DNA of 64,000 nucleotides from Triticum aestivum (GCF_018294505.1 NC_057810.1:208090113-208154112), one strand, 5' to 3'; shown: positions 1 to 11,529, counted from the stretch's first letter. Notes: a model not told the origin generated them from the sequence alone. Program-made: numbers and translations.

Positions 1-4
1 CCGA

Positions 5-124
5 GCACCAATGTCAGACTGCTTCTGAGCTCCAACGCTGAAATGTATCCGAGCTCCAACACCGAAATGTATCCGAGCTCCAACGCCGGACTGTCTCCAA
101 GCTCCAACGCCAGACTGTATCTGA
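5..124. repeat. 24-bp tandem repeat, five copies
   Basis: Five successive 24-bp units of the form GCTCCAACGC(C/T)GAAATGTATCCGA begin at 5, 29, 53, 77 and 101. The units differ at a few positions each. A degraded copy follows near 172. The array lies in the non-coding internal part of the Gypsy element and may continue left of the window. Confidence 0.8.
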
Positions 125-908
125 GATGTCATAGATCATCTTGGTCCAAAAAAGTTGAAGGAGTTTAGCCGAGCTTAATGCCGGAAATGCCCTCTATGGA
201 GCCAGCCACTGGCGCCCAAGCTTTATGTCGGATTGCTTCCGAGGTGGTGCACCACCCCTGACTGTGGGCTGATTTTTTGATTGGTGCAATTTATTCTCTG
301 CCGAGATATATAAGCTAGTAGCCCTCAAGGTTTGTGTGCCGGTCTAAAACCCGAGATGCACCTGAAGGAAAACATGAAACCACTGATCCTAGTAGCCCCT
401 GAGACTCAGGTCGATGCGCGAAATCGTCCTGAGGATCAACTCCTAGCTCGGCAGCATACATAGGAATAGAAACGCAGTGTAATATATTAGAGATAATAGT
501 GATCGCCGAACGGGCCATTGACAGAGGGTCTTGAGAAGTTGTTGTAATATACCAGCTTGATGATGGAAAGGTCCATAAGGTACCTATTATTGTCCGAAGA
601 CGCATTTGCGCATAGTTCGGTCAAGCCGAAAACTGAGCACTTTGAATTTTCTGCATTTGAATAGGCAATGCAGTAGCCCCGAGACACTGGTCGGGTGGCA
701 ACACCAGATCAGGGGATCGATGTGCCCCTTAAATATATGTAAATAATAAGCCCAAAGCCCAGTAGCCCCCGAGCCTTAATGTGGGCACGGGTGACCGAAT
801 TAAGGATCGATATTCATAGTATAATCACAAATTATTTGTAACGACTCTATGTATCCTAGTACTTTACATCATTAATGCCCGAATCCGCATTGTACAAAAC
901 TTTGTTGA

Positions 909-2840
909 CCGACCATCGGCTTCAACCTTTTCGGCTAGTAGCTGAGGAGTGTTTTCCTACTTTATGAATCCGTTATAAGGGCAAAGATTTATGGAAAACA
1001 AGGCAATCCGGCCATACGGTTTTATAAACAAAGGTACACGGAGAGATATGTTATATTATGTAATGTAAGAAACATCTTCCAAGGAAAATAGTCCCGCTAT
1101 CGGTTCCTTTCTTTGGGTCGTCATGCTTATCATGATCATGAAACCTCACCTCCGGTCAATGTGGGAGGAAAATATTGAGGATTTAGTTCGGGGAAAGTTC
1201 CCAAACTCTATTTTATTAATGAACCAAAATTTTCACTTCCGTCGTTCACGACCAATGTGATCCTTTAAGATTGCTAGCTTTCGGCTTCACCCAGCCTGAG
1301 GTACTTACTCGGATGACCCGGTAGTAACAATCACAGAGGTGCTCCCTTTACCACCTAGCCGAACAATCGGGAACATAGGGGTAAGCGCAGGAGCCAGGCA
1401 ACCCAGCTGGGTCAAAATCTTTAGTCAAATTGATGCATATTTATGGCTTTATAACAATGATTATGGAAGGCAGCGCTTGTATATTAAATACAAATGTCGA
1501 TGATATGTTTATTTTGACTCCATTGCGACCGTTTATCAGTAGAAAGTGGCCCATCGTCGACTTCTACCCCTTTGTAGATACTACGCAGGGTGTTTTCGCA
1601 ATAACAAGACAACCCTTAGCTGACGTCTCGGTGCCCGAAGGCGGTTGTGTTAGCGGGAACGAGGGAATCAGATATGCGGGCTTTATAACTTTCACTCAGT
1701 CATAGGAGCTTTAAACTGGGGAGGCTAGCTACGAGCCCCCGGTTAGTGTTTGGCGACAGCCGAGGTCAAGTCGTAAACACTTCGGCCAATATTATGAATG
1801 GCCCATCATTTATTAGAGTCATCGGATTGCTGACCAGTTTACGCTTATTGTGATAGTCAGTTTTTGGCTTTCTCCACTGAGGTGCTTAACCATGCGAGTT
1901 GCAAGCACAATCGCAGTGGTTCTCCCTTTGCACACCTAGTCAAACAAAGCGGAACGTAGGAGGCAAGCACAGGAGCCTGGCAACCCAACTATTGACCGAA
2001 GACACAATTTGAAACCGATGCATATATAGCAATATCCGAGAATGTTTTTGCCGTATCCCTAAAGGTGTCCGGCGTTGCACCGCGAGACTTGTGCTGGAAA
2101 CACACAAATAGTCAAAAAGTTCCATAAGCTTTGGAAAACCAAAAAACGTGAGTAAAAACTTGACGTCCGAACAAGATCAAGTGTTCGGTGCCAATCCAAA
2201 AATTGGAAAAAAATTGTGCTTCTGTCGTGCTTTAACTTTGCAACGACCAAGAAGGAAACACATTTACTATAAAATAGCTCATATAAATTTTAAGAGCCCC
2301 CAAGCGACTTGGGTAAAAGAATTTTATGTATGATGATTGTATGTACCAAAGTACTTATATCACATATGTGTTTACCCGAACTTTGAACGCGTCTTAACCG
2401 ACTGTCGGTTTCTCCCTCTTCGGTTAAGGACCAAAAAGTGTTATGTACTCCACCTGTCGAGAATATCAACGGTGTTTCTGATAACCAGGCAATCAGGCCA
2501 TAAGTCTGTAACAGACAAAGCGCGCTCAGGGAACTTATGCTATATTACTTACGAAGTGTAAGAAGCACCTTCGAAGAAAATAGTACCTCCATCGATACCT
2601 TTCTTGGGTTGCTCATTGTTAGTATGAGACTTGTGCAATAGATTTTTTGTACTCATGAGTTCCGTTGTGTGCCGACCATGATTGGAAACAATAAGAGTGC
2701 TAGCTTTCGGCTTCACCTAGTCTGAGGTCCGAGCTCGGATGAACTGGTCATGACAATCGCAGAGGTGCTCCCTTTACTCCCTAGCCGAACAATCGGGAAC
2801 GTAGGGGTAAGCACAAGAGCCAGGCAACCCAGCTTGTGGA
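909..2840. repeat. Duplicated ~1.43-kb block inside the non-autonomous Gypsy
   Basis: Two stretches recur at an offset of about 1,427 bp. A block at about 909-1118 (CGGCTTC..., GGCAATCCGGCCATA..., GAAGAAAATAGT-like) resembles about 2390-2610. A block at about 1279-1413 (TTTCGGCTTCACC..., CCTAGCCGAACAATCGGGAA, GAGCCAGGCAACCCAGCT) resembles 2706-2840. A third, more diverged copy of the second block is at about 1861-1991. The copies are degenerate, so the duplication is old or the modules are a family-wide feature. Confidence 0.65.
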
Positions 2841-5038
2841 ACTACTTAAGTCAATATGGTGCATATTGTGGTGTAATACATGAACAAGGAATGAAGCCGT
2901 ATAATCATATGCAAGAGGAAAGGCTTCATAAAGGAAGCCCCCAAGTAAAGAAGGTATTCGAATTTGTGTGTCACAAACAAAATTATTACAAGGAAGTTTT
3001 TCACAAACAACTTTTTGCCAAAAAAGTATAATTCTTGGCTGCACCAAAGAAAATTTAAAACTGAAAGTTTCTGAGCATGAAAGCGACTTAGCTAGTTAAT
3101 GTGTTCGGCATTGATGACGCAACCCGAGCTTGATGCGGGACAAGGTTCCAACCCCCAGGATGGTCCCAAGGTGGCCAAGCAGAGAGTTTGACACTCCAAG
3201 AAGATGAAGCCCCCAGTCCAGCCGCGGTAATGGAGCAAGTCGTCGCGCCAAGGTGACAACACAATTTGGTCGACGGAGGCGACAGTGCGGCTCAGTCTGA
3301 GTCGATTGGCTGCATAGATAAAATAGTGCAAACCAAAAGTAATGACAAATAAAGATAATAATGTATATTAAAAAAATTCTTGTACTTATTTAATACAAGT
3401 GAAGTAAATAACGAAGGAGATATGGCCTGAGCATCAAAGTCAATGTCGATGCAGGGCGTCGGCGTGTTGTGGTAAAGGCATGACAAAGCCCGAGTTTACA
3501 GGCCAGCCCAAGTTCCGGATACAGTGTTTGCCGAACTATGTACGGAAACTGTCCAAACCACCACACGGCCATTGTTAATGCGGCCGCCATTTGATAGACC
3601 TATGTATAGATGATGGAACAAAGCAGAGTAATAATTCCTGGGAAAAATAAACCCAATCAAGCAAAAATTGCTAGGATTAATAGCACCTGTTTTATTTGTT
3701 GTAGCGGTCCGAAGAAAGGTTACTCTCAAAATTGGGACTTGATCTGCACGCCCATTTCCTAATGGGTGATGAAGCGAAGGCACGGTAATGGGGGCAAAGG
3801 TTGGCTTGCAGAGGCAAAGCCCGTGGTCCAACTAACGTGACGAAGCTGGTCGGCTGGTGACGCCGGGGTCTCCGAAGTAAGTTGATGAAGAGATGGTGAA
3901 GCCCTCGGCCTAGCCGACGTGACGGAGCAGGTCGATAAGGAGAAGTTGCAGCTGCCATGTGAGCCGAGGTGTTGAAGCAGTTCAGCGTGATGGACATTGG
4001 CTTGAAGAAGCAATAGTGCGGTCGTGTCGACGCAGGTCATAACTTGTGACGCGGTCAAAGCCGGCTTGTTGAAGTAACCACGCAGTGATGCGGTGTGCCC
4101 GCTCTATGTAATCCGTGGGGCGGGGATGTTGGTATTAATTTTATCGTTCATGATGCCGCGCTCTTATTTGGCTCGCCGAGATGATGATCGAAAGAAGTTG
4201 AGCTCGGTCAACAAAGCGACGACGTGTCTATCGCAGGTCGGCCGCCATGGAGTGATGTTGTCGGGCTCGTTTGACACCGGCGCAACGGTGACGATTATAT
4301 CGGAAAAATACTTATATTATTAGTAGGATGTGTTTGAGAATAAACCACAATACCCCATACAAAAACTTCCTTCAAAAAGGATGTCCGAAATCCCGTTCAT
4401 AAAGAAGATGAACTCAGGTCGGATTCGTTCTCGCACAGAAAACAGATCCGAAAAGTAATGCACTAATCGGAAGGTTCCCGGAGTTTGGACGGTCGGATCG
4501 AGCTGAATTTTTGACAGATGGTAGATATAGGAATTCCGCAGCCGATCAACAGTTGGATCTTCCAAAGGACGTCCAAGCTAGATGCTGGACACCACGCTCC
4601 ACACTCGTCCGGATTCTCGTCCAGATTTAACATGGCTCCGGTATATCGGAGATTGCCGGAGATTCCTCCATCGGAACTCGATGAAATTTTCCAGGATTGT
4701 TGTAGACTTAATTCCGCACAATTCCACCAAAGCAATCGTTTAAGTGACACTCGAGAAGGCGGTGGCGGCAGATACAAATTTGATGTCCAGAAAAATAGCA
4801 TGGTCACCCGAGGGCAATGTTGACGTTGAGCCCCCGAGCTCCATGGATGATTCCTCCATGATCTTGATGGAGATCGGAGTTGATGTTGATGAAGGCCCTC
4901 ATCCGAACATGAAGATAGGAGGTAGGGCGCAGTCCTCGGTCAAGCCAAGGTGACCAGTCAAGCTGGTGAGCAAGAAGTCGACGTCGTAGTTGATCTACAG
5001 TTGAGCCATTGATCCTTTTTGCCGATCACACAGCGGAA

Positions 5039-5057
5039 CTCTCAATGAAAGCACCAA
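5039..5057 (-). other. Primer-binding site of the non-autonomous Gypsy
   Basis: The minus strand directly after the LTR reads TTGGTGCTTTCATTGAGAG. The same string directly follows the Fatima-type LTR at 60317. It begins with TGG one base after the LTR end, as expected for tRNA priming. I cannot name the tRNA. Confidence 0.65.
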
Positions 5058-5537
5058 TGTCGGTGTCAAAACCGGTGGATCTTGGGTAGGGGGTCCCGAA
5101 CTGTGCGTCTAAGGATAATGGTAATAGGAGGCGGGGGACACGATGTTTACCCAGGTTCGGGCCCTCTCGATGGAGGTAATACCCTACTTCCTGCTTGATT
5201 GATCTTGATGATATGAGTATTACAAGAGTTGATCTACCACGAGATCGTAGAGGCTAAACTCTAGAAGCTAGCCTATGGTATGATTGCTGTATATATTCTA
5301 TCGACTAGCCTGGCCTCGGTTTATATAATGCACCAGAGGCCTAGGATAACAAGAGTCCTAACCGAATACGCCGGTGGGGAGGAGTCCTTGTCTTGATCAC
5401 CAAGTCTTGTGGAATCTTCCTTGTATGCGGCAACTGTCCGAACTGGCCCATGAGTATACGGCCATGGGGGGTCCTCGGCCCAATCTAACTGATCGGGAGA
5501 CGATGTGGTGATTACCCCCTAGTCCAAGACACCGTCA
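5058..5537 (-). repeat. 5' LTR of the non-autonomous Gypsy element
   Basis: A 480-bp unit with TG...CA ends on both strands. Read on the minus strand, the second half (from the CATAGGCTAGCTTCTAG region to the end CCGGTTTTGACACCGACA) is nearly the same as the second half of the LTR at 59846-60316. The first half (U3) is only loosely similar. A minus-strand TATA-like motif (ATTATATAAACC) lies near 5318-5329. The flanking GCCAA (5538-5542) would be the TSD, but its partner is outside the window. Confidence 0.75.
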
Positions 5538-5795
5538 GCCAACAAAGCAATTCAGGCAGTCCCTTCTAAATCGTGTACGTGTACCTACAACCACATCGCA
5601 AAAAATACGGCCACGTATGTACATACGGGCGGGGTCTCGAATGCGTACAGCAACTGTGTCCTATTCATCGGCAGCCAACTGGCTGTGTTAGAATGGAGAA
5701 ATAACATTGTGTTCATTGGGAGGCAACCGACTAGGTCAGAACGCGTCTTGTTCATCGATCGGGAGCCAACCGGCTTAGACGGAACATCTGAAACG

Positions 5796-6115
5796 GGGTC
5801 CTGCTCATCGGGAGGGGTCTGGCGTACCACAAAATGGAGGAAACGGCCTTCTGTTCAGCCACCTAAGGTCGAATGGGGTCCTGTTCATTGGCTTGGGGTC
5901 TGACGTGCCGCAAAACGGATGGAACGGAGTTATCTTCGACCTCCTACGATCGAAATGGGGTCCTGTTGATCGGGAGGGGTGTGGCGTACCGCAAAATGGA
6001 GGACACGGACTACTCTTCAAGCGCCTACGGTCAAAACGGGCTCCTCTTCATCAGCATAGGTGTGGTGTACCGCAAAACGGGACTCCCGAGGCTACTGTTC
6101 ATCACCGTGTACTAC
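5796..6115. repeat. ~80-bp minisatellite in the CACTA subterminal region
   Basis: Four diverged units start near 5796, 5876, 5957 and 6038. Each has a GGGGTCCTGTTCATCGG-like start followed by a TGGCGTACCGCAAAATGGA-like middle. Shorter GTCCTGTTCATC motifs continue to about 6290. The unit length is close to a multiple of three, which explains the long open frames across this stretch. They carry no recognisable domain. Confidence 0.65.
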
Positions 6116-6912
6116 CTATGTCCAGCCTCCACGGGCTATCGTTCATCCATCGTCGACCTCCTCCAGCATCCACCGCCTACTGTTCTTCTAGCCCTCCATG
6201 GGGTCCTGTTCATCCACCCCTTACCGGCTAGGCTATGGAGGCCTCCTCAGGGGTCCTGTTCATCCAACCCCCTCTGGGAACTGTTCATCCACAGCTAACC
6301 AACCGGCTTGATCAATGGATGCGTCTCGACTCGTGTCTACGTGTATCACGCGCGAGGCAGCAATGGGCACTATTCATTGAGAGACAACCCAACCGGCTAT
6401 GTCTCGAACGTACGAGTGCCTTCGACTTCTGTAAGCAACGAGAATCACCGATCGGGTTCAGTCAGGCAGCGAAGGATCAATCGGCTTCAGTGGCTAGAGG
6501 TGGTAGTGCGAGTGCGAGATCGATCGCTCGAATTTAGTAAGTGAACGCCTCTGCATCGCAATCGGGTTTAGTTAGCGAATGCCGTGCATACACGCGCGCC
6601 TAGCTACGGGGGAAACATGCAAACCACACTGCATCGCTCGGCCCCGACCACCCACCGTGACCAGGAACTCCAAGAAAATTTCCTCGCCCTCACTTCTATC
6701 GTGATTGTTATGTCATGGACGGCCCAAAGAATGTCATGTTGGTGTGTCCTCGGCCCTCCCATGACGAAAAGCCAAGTTTTTGTCATGATTTTTTGTCATA
6801 GAAGTAGGAGCTCACCACATCTATGATGATACGTGTTTTGTCACAATTATCATCACATAAGTGTCATAAGCATGACAGAAAAACTTTTCGTTCGGGCCAA
6901 AATGTCACGGAT

Positions 6913-6932
6913 GTGTCTTTTTATTTGTAGTG
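6913..6932 (-). repeat. CACTA terminal inverted repeat (one end)
   Basis: On the minus strand the end starts CACTACAAATAAAAAGACAC. CACTA is diagnostic for the superfamily. The matching opposite terminus is not in the window. Confidence 0.65.
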
Positions 6933-6935
6933 AGA

Positions 6936-7472
6936 CCCCATGCGCAAGGGGTACCCAGGAAGTACGCAGTACCATGTGCGCACGGGAGTCAAAATACCCC
7001 GTGCGCATGGGCTACCCAGAACCTTTTTGTTGCAAACTGTCTGAGTACCACACGCAAGCACACTATGGATTTAATTGGTAGGAATGGGTAGGCTGGTGTT
7101 TATGTTTTGGCAATGGCATTCCCACACAACACATATCTACACCGACCCCTCTTTATAGGGCGGTCTTTCCTACAACTCGAATCGAACCAAAAGAAAAACC
7201 TTCGAGTCGCTGGTAGACCATGCATTTGATCTTTTTGAAATGGGGGGTCGCACACCTCCATCAAGAACAACTTGGAACCAATATCCTGAGATAACTTTAG
7301 CACCCGATATTAGCTCCTCTAACCATATAGTCATCACACCAAAATATACTTCAAGTGACACTTGCACTTTCAGATGTGTTAGTATATGTTGGACTATTTG
7401 GAAAGCTAGAATTAAAGCTTGTTTGGCAAAATAAAATCCACATGATCCTGCTTCGTTGGTGTATAGGCTATG
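6936..7472 (+). mobile_element. LINE 3' fragment, upstream piece
   Basis: A plus-strand open frame at 7240-7434 ends with a W-x-I-W-K-A-R segment. That resembles the conserved tryptophan/arginine motif near the end of plant LINE ORF2 proteins, after the zinc-binding domain. The piece is broken by a solo LTR at 7473 and appears to resume at 9199. The first ~150 bases after the CACTA end contain two related GTGCGCA(C/T)GGG motifs and nothing else I recognise. Confidence 0.4.
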
Positions 7473-9198
7473 TGTTGGGGAACGAAGCATGAAAATCAAA
7501 AAAATTCCTACGAACAATGAAGAACTAATCTAGGAGTAGCAACGAGAGGGGAGTGGTGTCTATATACCCTTGTAGACCAAAAGTGTTAATGATCTAAAGA
7601 TAGTGGTTGGCATAGTCGTACTCGCGTCGCGATCCAATCTAATCCAAGTACCGCATGTGTGGCACCTCCGAGTTTAGCACACGTACAGCTCGACGGCGTC
7701 CTCTCCTTCTTGATCCACCAAGTGAGTGAGATGAGGTAGATCAGATCTAAACCAACAAGACGGCATGGTGGTGGTGGTGGTGGTAGCAGCGGAACTCTGG
7801 CAGGGCTTTGCCAAGCACTAACAAAATGTAGAGGAGGAGTAACGGGAGGGAGACGGGGCAAGCATGGATGGGTTGGCTACCCCCTGTGCCTCCCCACTAT
7901 ATATAGGGGTGCGGGAGGCATGGCATCCCTAGCCCCGCTCCCAAGGCAGGGGGCGGCGGCCAAGGGGGAAGGAGTGGCCTACAAGGCAAGTGGAGGCCGT
8001 CTCCCTTAGGGTTTCTCCTCCCCCCATGCGCATGGGCCTTGTCGGGGCTGGTGCCCCTGGCCCAGTAAGGCCAAGGTGCCCCCACATCCCATGCTACTGT
8101 ATGCAGCATGGTGGAACCTTTTGAGGACTTCCGGACCCCTCTGGAACCCTATGGAACCTTTTGATGGCTTCTCGGTACAATACCGAAAAAACCGTACTTT
8201 TTCCCGGAACCCTGACAACAACTTTCCATATATAAATCTTTACCTCTGGACCATTCCGGAGCTTGACGTCCTGGATCCCATCCGGGACTCCGAAGAACCT
8301 TCAGATTTTCCACTATTAATATCTCAATACTACCCTAGTGCTACCGAACGTTAAACGTGCGACCCTACGGGTTCGGGAACATGTAGACATGACCGAGACT
8401 CCTCTCCAATCAATAATCAATAGCAGGACCTGGATGCCCATATTGATTCCTACATATTCAACGAATATCTTTATCATTTGAACCATGATGTCAAGGATTC
8501 AGTCAATCCCATATGCAATTCCTTTTGTCCGGTGATATGTTACTTGTCCGAGATTCTATCGTCGGTATCTCCATACCTAGTTCAATCTCATTACCGACAA
8601 GTCTCTTTACTCATTCCATAATACAAGATCTCGTGACTACACTCATTAGTCACATGAACCTTCCTATGTTTTTATATAACCGAGAGGTCCCAGAGACATC
8701 TCTCCGTCACACAGAGCGACAAATAGCAGTCTCGATCCATGCAACCCAACATACACCTTCGGAGATACCTGTAGAGCACCTTTATGATCACCCAGTTACG
8801 AAGCAATGTTTGATAGCACACAAAGCATCCTCTGGTATCCAGGAGTGGCATGATCTCATGGTCTAAGGAATTGATAGTTGACATGAAGAAAGCTATAGCA
8901 AATAATTAAACGATCTGATGCTAAGCTTATGGTTGGGTCTGTCCATCACAACATTCTCCTAATTATGTGACCCCATTATCAAATGACAACTCATGTCCAT
9001 GGTTAGAAAACCACAACCATATTTGATCAATGAGCTAGTCTGGTAGAGGCTTACTAGGGACAGGGTGTAGTTTATGTATTCACACATGTATTTAAGTTTC
9101 CAGTCAATACAATTCTCGCATGCATAATAAACATTTATCATGAATGGGAAATATGATGATAACTAATTTATTATTTCCTCTAGGGCATATTTCCAACA
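7473..9198 (-). mobile_element. Solo LTR of a BARE1/Angela-type Copia element
   Basis: On the minus strand the unit starts TGTTGGAAATATGCCCTAGAGG and ends CGTTCCCCAACA. That is the BARE1/Angela/WIS LTR type, and it aligns over its length with the Angela LTRs at 36003 and 42843. It is 1,726 bp long with no internal region. Flanks CTATG (7468-7472) and CAATG (9199-9203) are a TSD with one mismatch, so it is a solo LTR left by LTR-LTR recombination. A minus-strand TATA box (CTATATATAG) is near 7898-7907. A short GGT microsatellite lies at about 7767-7785. Confidence 0.88.
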
Positions 9199-9651
9199 CA
9201 ATGATGATGTCTTAAATCTTGGAGTATCTTGCAGAAACCACAAGATAGAAGAACAACTAAGAAGGGAACTGAACTGATCAAGAAGGGGCTGGAGGAAGTA
9301 TTTCCTCGCAACCATAGATGGAACCCATTGAACAGAAGGATTGGTGTGGGATGATGATGGTTGCGGGGCAACATGCTCTCTTCAGTCGTGGTCTTCTATG
9401 ATGCTTTCCATGTATTTTATATTACTATATGTGTGTAGTTTGTAGCAGCTTCCCCTGTCTCTTGTTAAAGGAGGAGGACAAAATGGCTGGCTTGTGTTGT
9501 AGTGGACTGATGTTAGCCACTGCTGTTGCTCTTATTTATCTTTTATTTTATGTTTGTCATGGTTGTACAAATGACTATGTGGCGGTTCCTTTAATGGAAA
9601 TCGGCAAGGAGGCTCGTTGTTTCAAAAAAACAGAAAGCTACTCTTTATAGG
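9199..9651 (+). mobile_element. LINE 3' tail, downstream piece
   Basis: The sequence after the solo LTR continues without coding capacity. It ends with TTTAATGGAAATCGGC...GTTTCAAAAAAACAG (about 9590-9634), very like the 3' ends of plant LINEs, which finish with a short A-rich tail. The short open frame at 9429-9650 has a hydrophobic stretch but is probably untranslated LINE sequence. Confidence 0.45.
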
Positions 9652-9656
9652 CGCCA

Positions 9657-9862
9657 TCACCTCGATGCCTCTTCCTCTATTTTCCTCTCTTTTGAAAGCT
9701 TTTGCCCAATCGGCCTTCTATGAGGATTTTTATCTTCCTCGTTATGCACTTCAATGAATATGCTAAGTCGTGATCTCTTCGGTATGGTTTCAAAGCTCCT
9801 CCGGATCCACTTCTCGTCGCCAATTAGTTCCTTGTAGTAATGGTTCAATGTGATTGCCTTGC
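9657..9862 (-). pseudogene. Possible fragment of a NAM-associated/Harbinger-type accessory protein
   Basis: A minus-strand frame of about 65 codons holds a W-I-R-R-S...P-K-R-S segment and then R-P-I-G-Q-K-x-S-K-E-R-K. The R-P-x-G-x-K-x-x-K-E pattern is typical of the NAM-associated C-terminal domain in plant proteins and PIF/Harbinger-linked ORFs. There is no start, no other domain, and the frame runs into the LTR at 9863. The match is short, so this may be chance. Confidence 0.25.
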
Positions 9863-9955
9863 TGAAAGAGCATGTGGTGCCCCCATGTTCGGTTTTTGTA
9901 ATTGATGACAATCTCTATGGACTAAAGGTTGCCTTGGGTTATATTTGAAGGGTTT
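9863..9955 (+). repeat. Possible start of the S1 5' LTR
   Basis: TGAAAGAGCATGTGGTGCCCCC followed by GTAATTGATGACAAT looks like the beginning of a Triticeae Sirevirus LTR. It is cut after 93 bp by the Athila-like Gypsy. Joining it to the LTR end at 21410 is an inference from position and orientation. The middle of the LTR is missing, so no overlap proves it. Confidence 0.45.
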
Positions 9956-11521
9956 TGATATGTCTCCAATGTATCTATAATTTTTATTGTTCCATGTTGT
10001 TATATTATCATTCTTGGATGTTTTACAGTTATTTTATAGCAACTTTATATAATTTTTTGGGACTAACCTATTGACATAGTGCCCAGTGCCAGTTGTTGTT
10101 TTTTGCTTGTTTTTTACTTCATAGAATATCAGTATCAAACGGAGTCCAAATGCAGCAAAACTTTTTGGAGATTTTTTCTAGACCAGAAGACACTGTGTAG
10201 GCCAAGAAAGTACCAGAGGGGAGGCCCATGGGGAGCACAACCCACCAGGGTGCGCCCAGGGGGGTTGTGCCCCCCACAGAGCCCCCTGCACCGCCTCTTT
10301 GCCCTATAAATTCCCAAATATTCCAGAAACCATAGGGGTGTCGACGAAACACAATTCCAGCCGCTGGAAGTTCCAGAACCACAAGATCTAAGCTAACATC
10401 ATCAGGAGGGGTTCATCATCCTCATTTGTGCCTCTCCGATGATGCGTGAATAGTCCACCATAGACCTAAGGGTCCGTAGGTAGTAGCTAGATTGCTTCCT
10501 ATCTCTCTCTCTCTCTCTCTCTTGATTCTCAATATAGTGTTTCTTGGAGATCTATTTGATGTAACTCTTTTTGTGGTGTGTTTGTTGGGATCCGATGAAC
10601 TTTGAGTTTACAATCAGATTTATATCCATGAATATTATTTGGGTCTTCTATGATCTCTTATATGCATGATTATTTATAGCCTCGTATTTCTTCTTCGAAT
10701 CTTTTGTTTAGTTAGGCCAACTAGATCACTTTTTCTTGCCATGGAAAGAGGTGCTTTGTGATGGGTTTGATCTTGCGGTGTTCTTTCCCAGTGACAGAAG
10801 GGGCAACAAGACATGCATGTATCGTTGCTATTAAAGATAACAAGATGGGGGCTATTCCTACATGAATAGATCTCATCTAGATCATGTCATCATTCTTATT
10901 TCATTACTCCAATTCTCCATGAACTTAATACACTAGATGCATGCTGGATAGCGGTCGATGTGTGGAGTAATAGTAGTAGATGCAGGCAAGAGTCGATCTA
11001 CTCATCTTGGACGTGATGACTATATATTGATCATTGCCTTGGATATCGCCATAATTATTCGATATTCTATCAATTGCCCAACAGTAATTTGTTTACCCAC
11101 CGTGTGCTATTTCTTCAGAGAAGCCACTAGTGAAATCTACGGCCCCCGGGTCTATTCTTTATCGTATTTGCTTTGAGATCTATTTTTATTTGCTTTTATG
11201 TTCAGATCTATTGTTCCAAAAACACAAAAATACCTTGCTGCACTTTTTATTACTTATTTTATTTTGCTTTTTATTGATAGCTATTTATCCAATCTACCAC
11301 AAATGTATCTATCTTCTTACCGTGGAGCGATTGACAACCCCTCTTACACGTCGGGTTGCAAGTATTTGTTCTTTGTGTGCATGTACCATTTACATAGTGT
11401 TGCTTGGTTCTCCTATTGGATTGATACCTTGGTTTCACAACTGAGGGAAATACCTACCATAGTTGTACTACATCATCCCTTCTTCTTTGGGGAAATACCG
11501 ACGCAGTTTCACGCGTCATCA
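9956..11521 (+). repeat. 5' LTR of the Athila-like Gypsy
   Basis: Starts TGATATGTCTCCAATGTATC and ends ACGCGTCATCA, just before the PBS, for a length of 1,566 bp. The first ~310 bp match 21100-21409. The U3 carries the CAAACGGAGTCCAAATG motif common to this LTR type in Triticeae and a TATA-like CCTATAAATTCCC (about 10300-10312). Short open frames inside it are not genes. Confidence 0.85.
10502..10522. repeat. (TC)n microsatellite in the LTR
   Basis: About ten TC units within the transcribed leader part of the Athila-like 5' LTR. Confidence 0.9.
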
Positions 11522-11529
11522 AAAGGAAT

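Larger units (their letters stand above)
1..5537 (-). mobile_element. Non-autonomous Fatima-like Gypsy LTR retrotransposon, 5' part (runs off the left edge)
   Basis: The only LTR seen is at the right end (5058-5537). The internal region starts next to it with a PBS-like sequence on the minus strand, so the element reads leftwards and its 3' LTR lies outside the window. No gag or pol motif is visible in about 5 kb. The longest open frames are about 100-115 codons, overlap one another on both strands and resemble nothing I know. The internal region is made of degenerate repeats, including a 24-bp tandem array and a ~1.43-kb duplicated block. This suggests a non-coding element mobilised in trans, most likely by a Fatima-type relative such as the one at 59846. 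It probably inserted into the CACTA element that follows at 5538, but the left flank is not visible. Confidence 0.7.
5538..6932. mobile_element. CACTA-type DNA transposon, terminal part
   Basis: The right end at 6932 reads ...TTTTTATTTGTAGTG, the reverse complement of a CACTACAAATAAAAA terminus, the hallmark of CACTA (En/Spm) elements. The last 150 bp hold TGTCAT/ATGACA motifs in both orientations (6781, 6794, 6862, 6872), as in subterminal transposase-binding repeats. The candidate 3-bp TSD is AGA (6933-6935). The left part is GC-rich with an ~80-bp minisatellite. No transposase is present. The other end is not in the window, probably because the Gypsy at 1-5537 inserted here. The exact CACTA family is not determined. 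Confidence 0.65.

Noticed and set aside
1..124. A CRISPR-like array
   Set aside because: The 24-bp units are directly adjacent with no spacers; it is a minisatellite in a plant retroelement.
5873..6298. A 141-codon frame after the Gypsy LTR
   Set aside because: It spans an ~80-bp minisatellite whose period is close to a multiple of three; the open frame is a by-product of the repeat.
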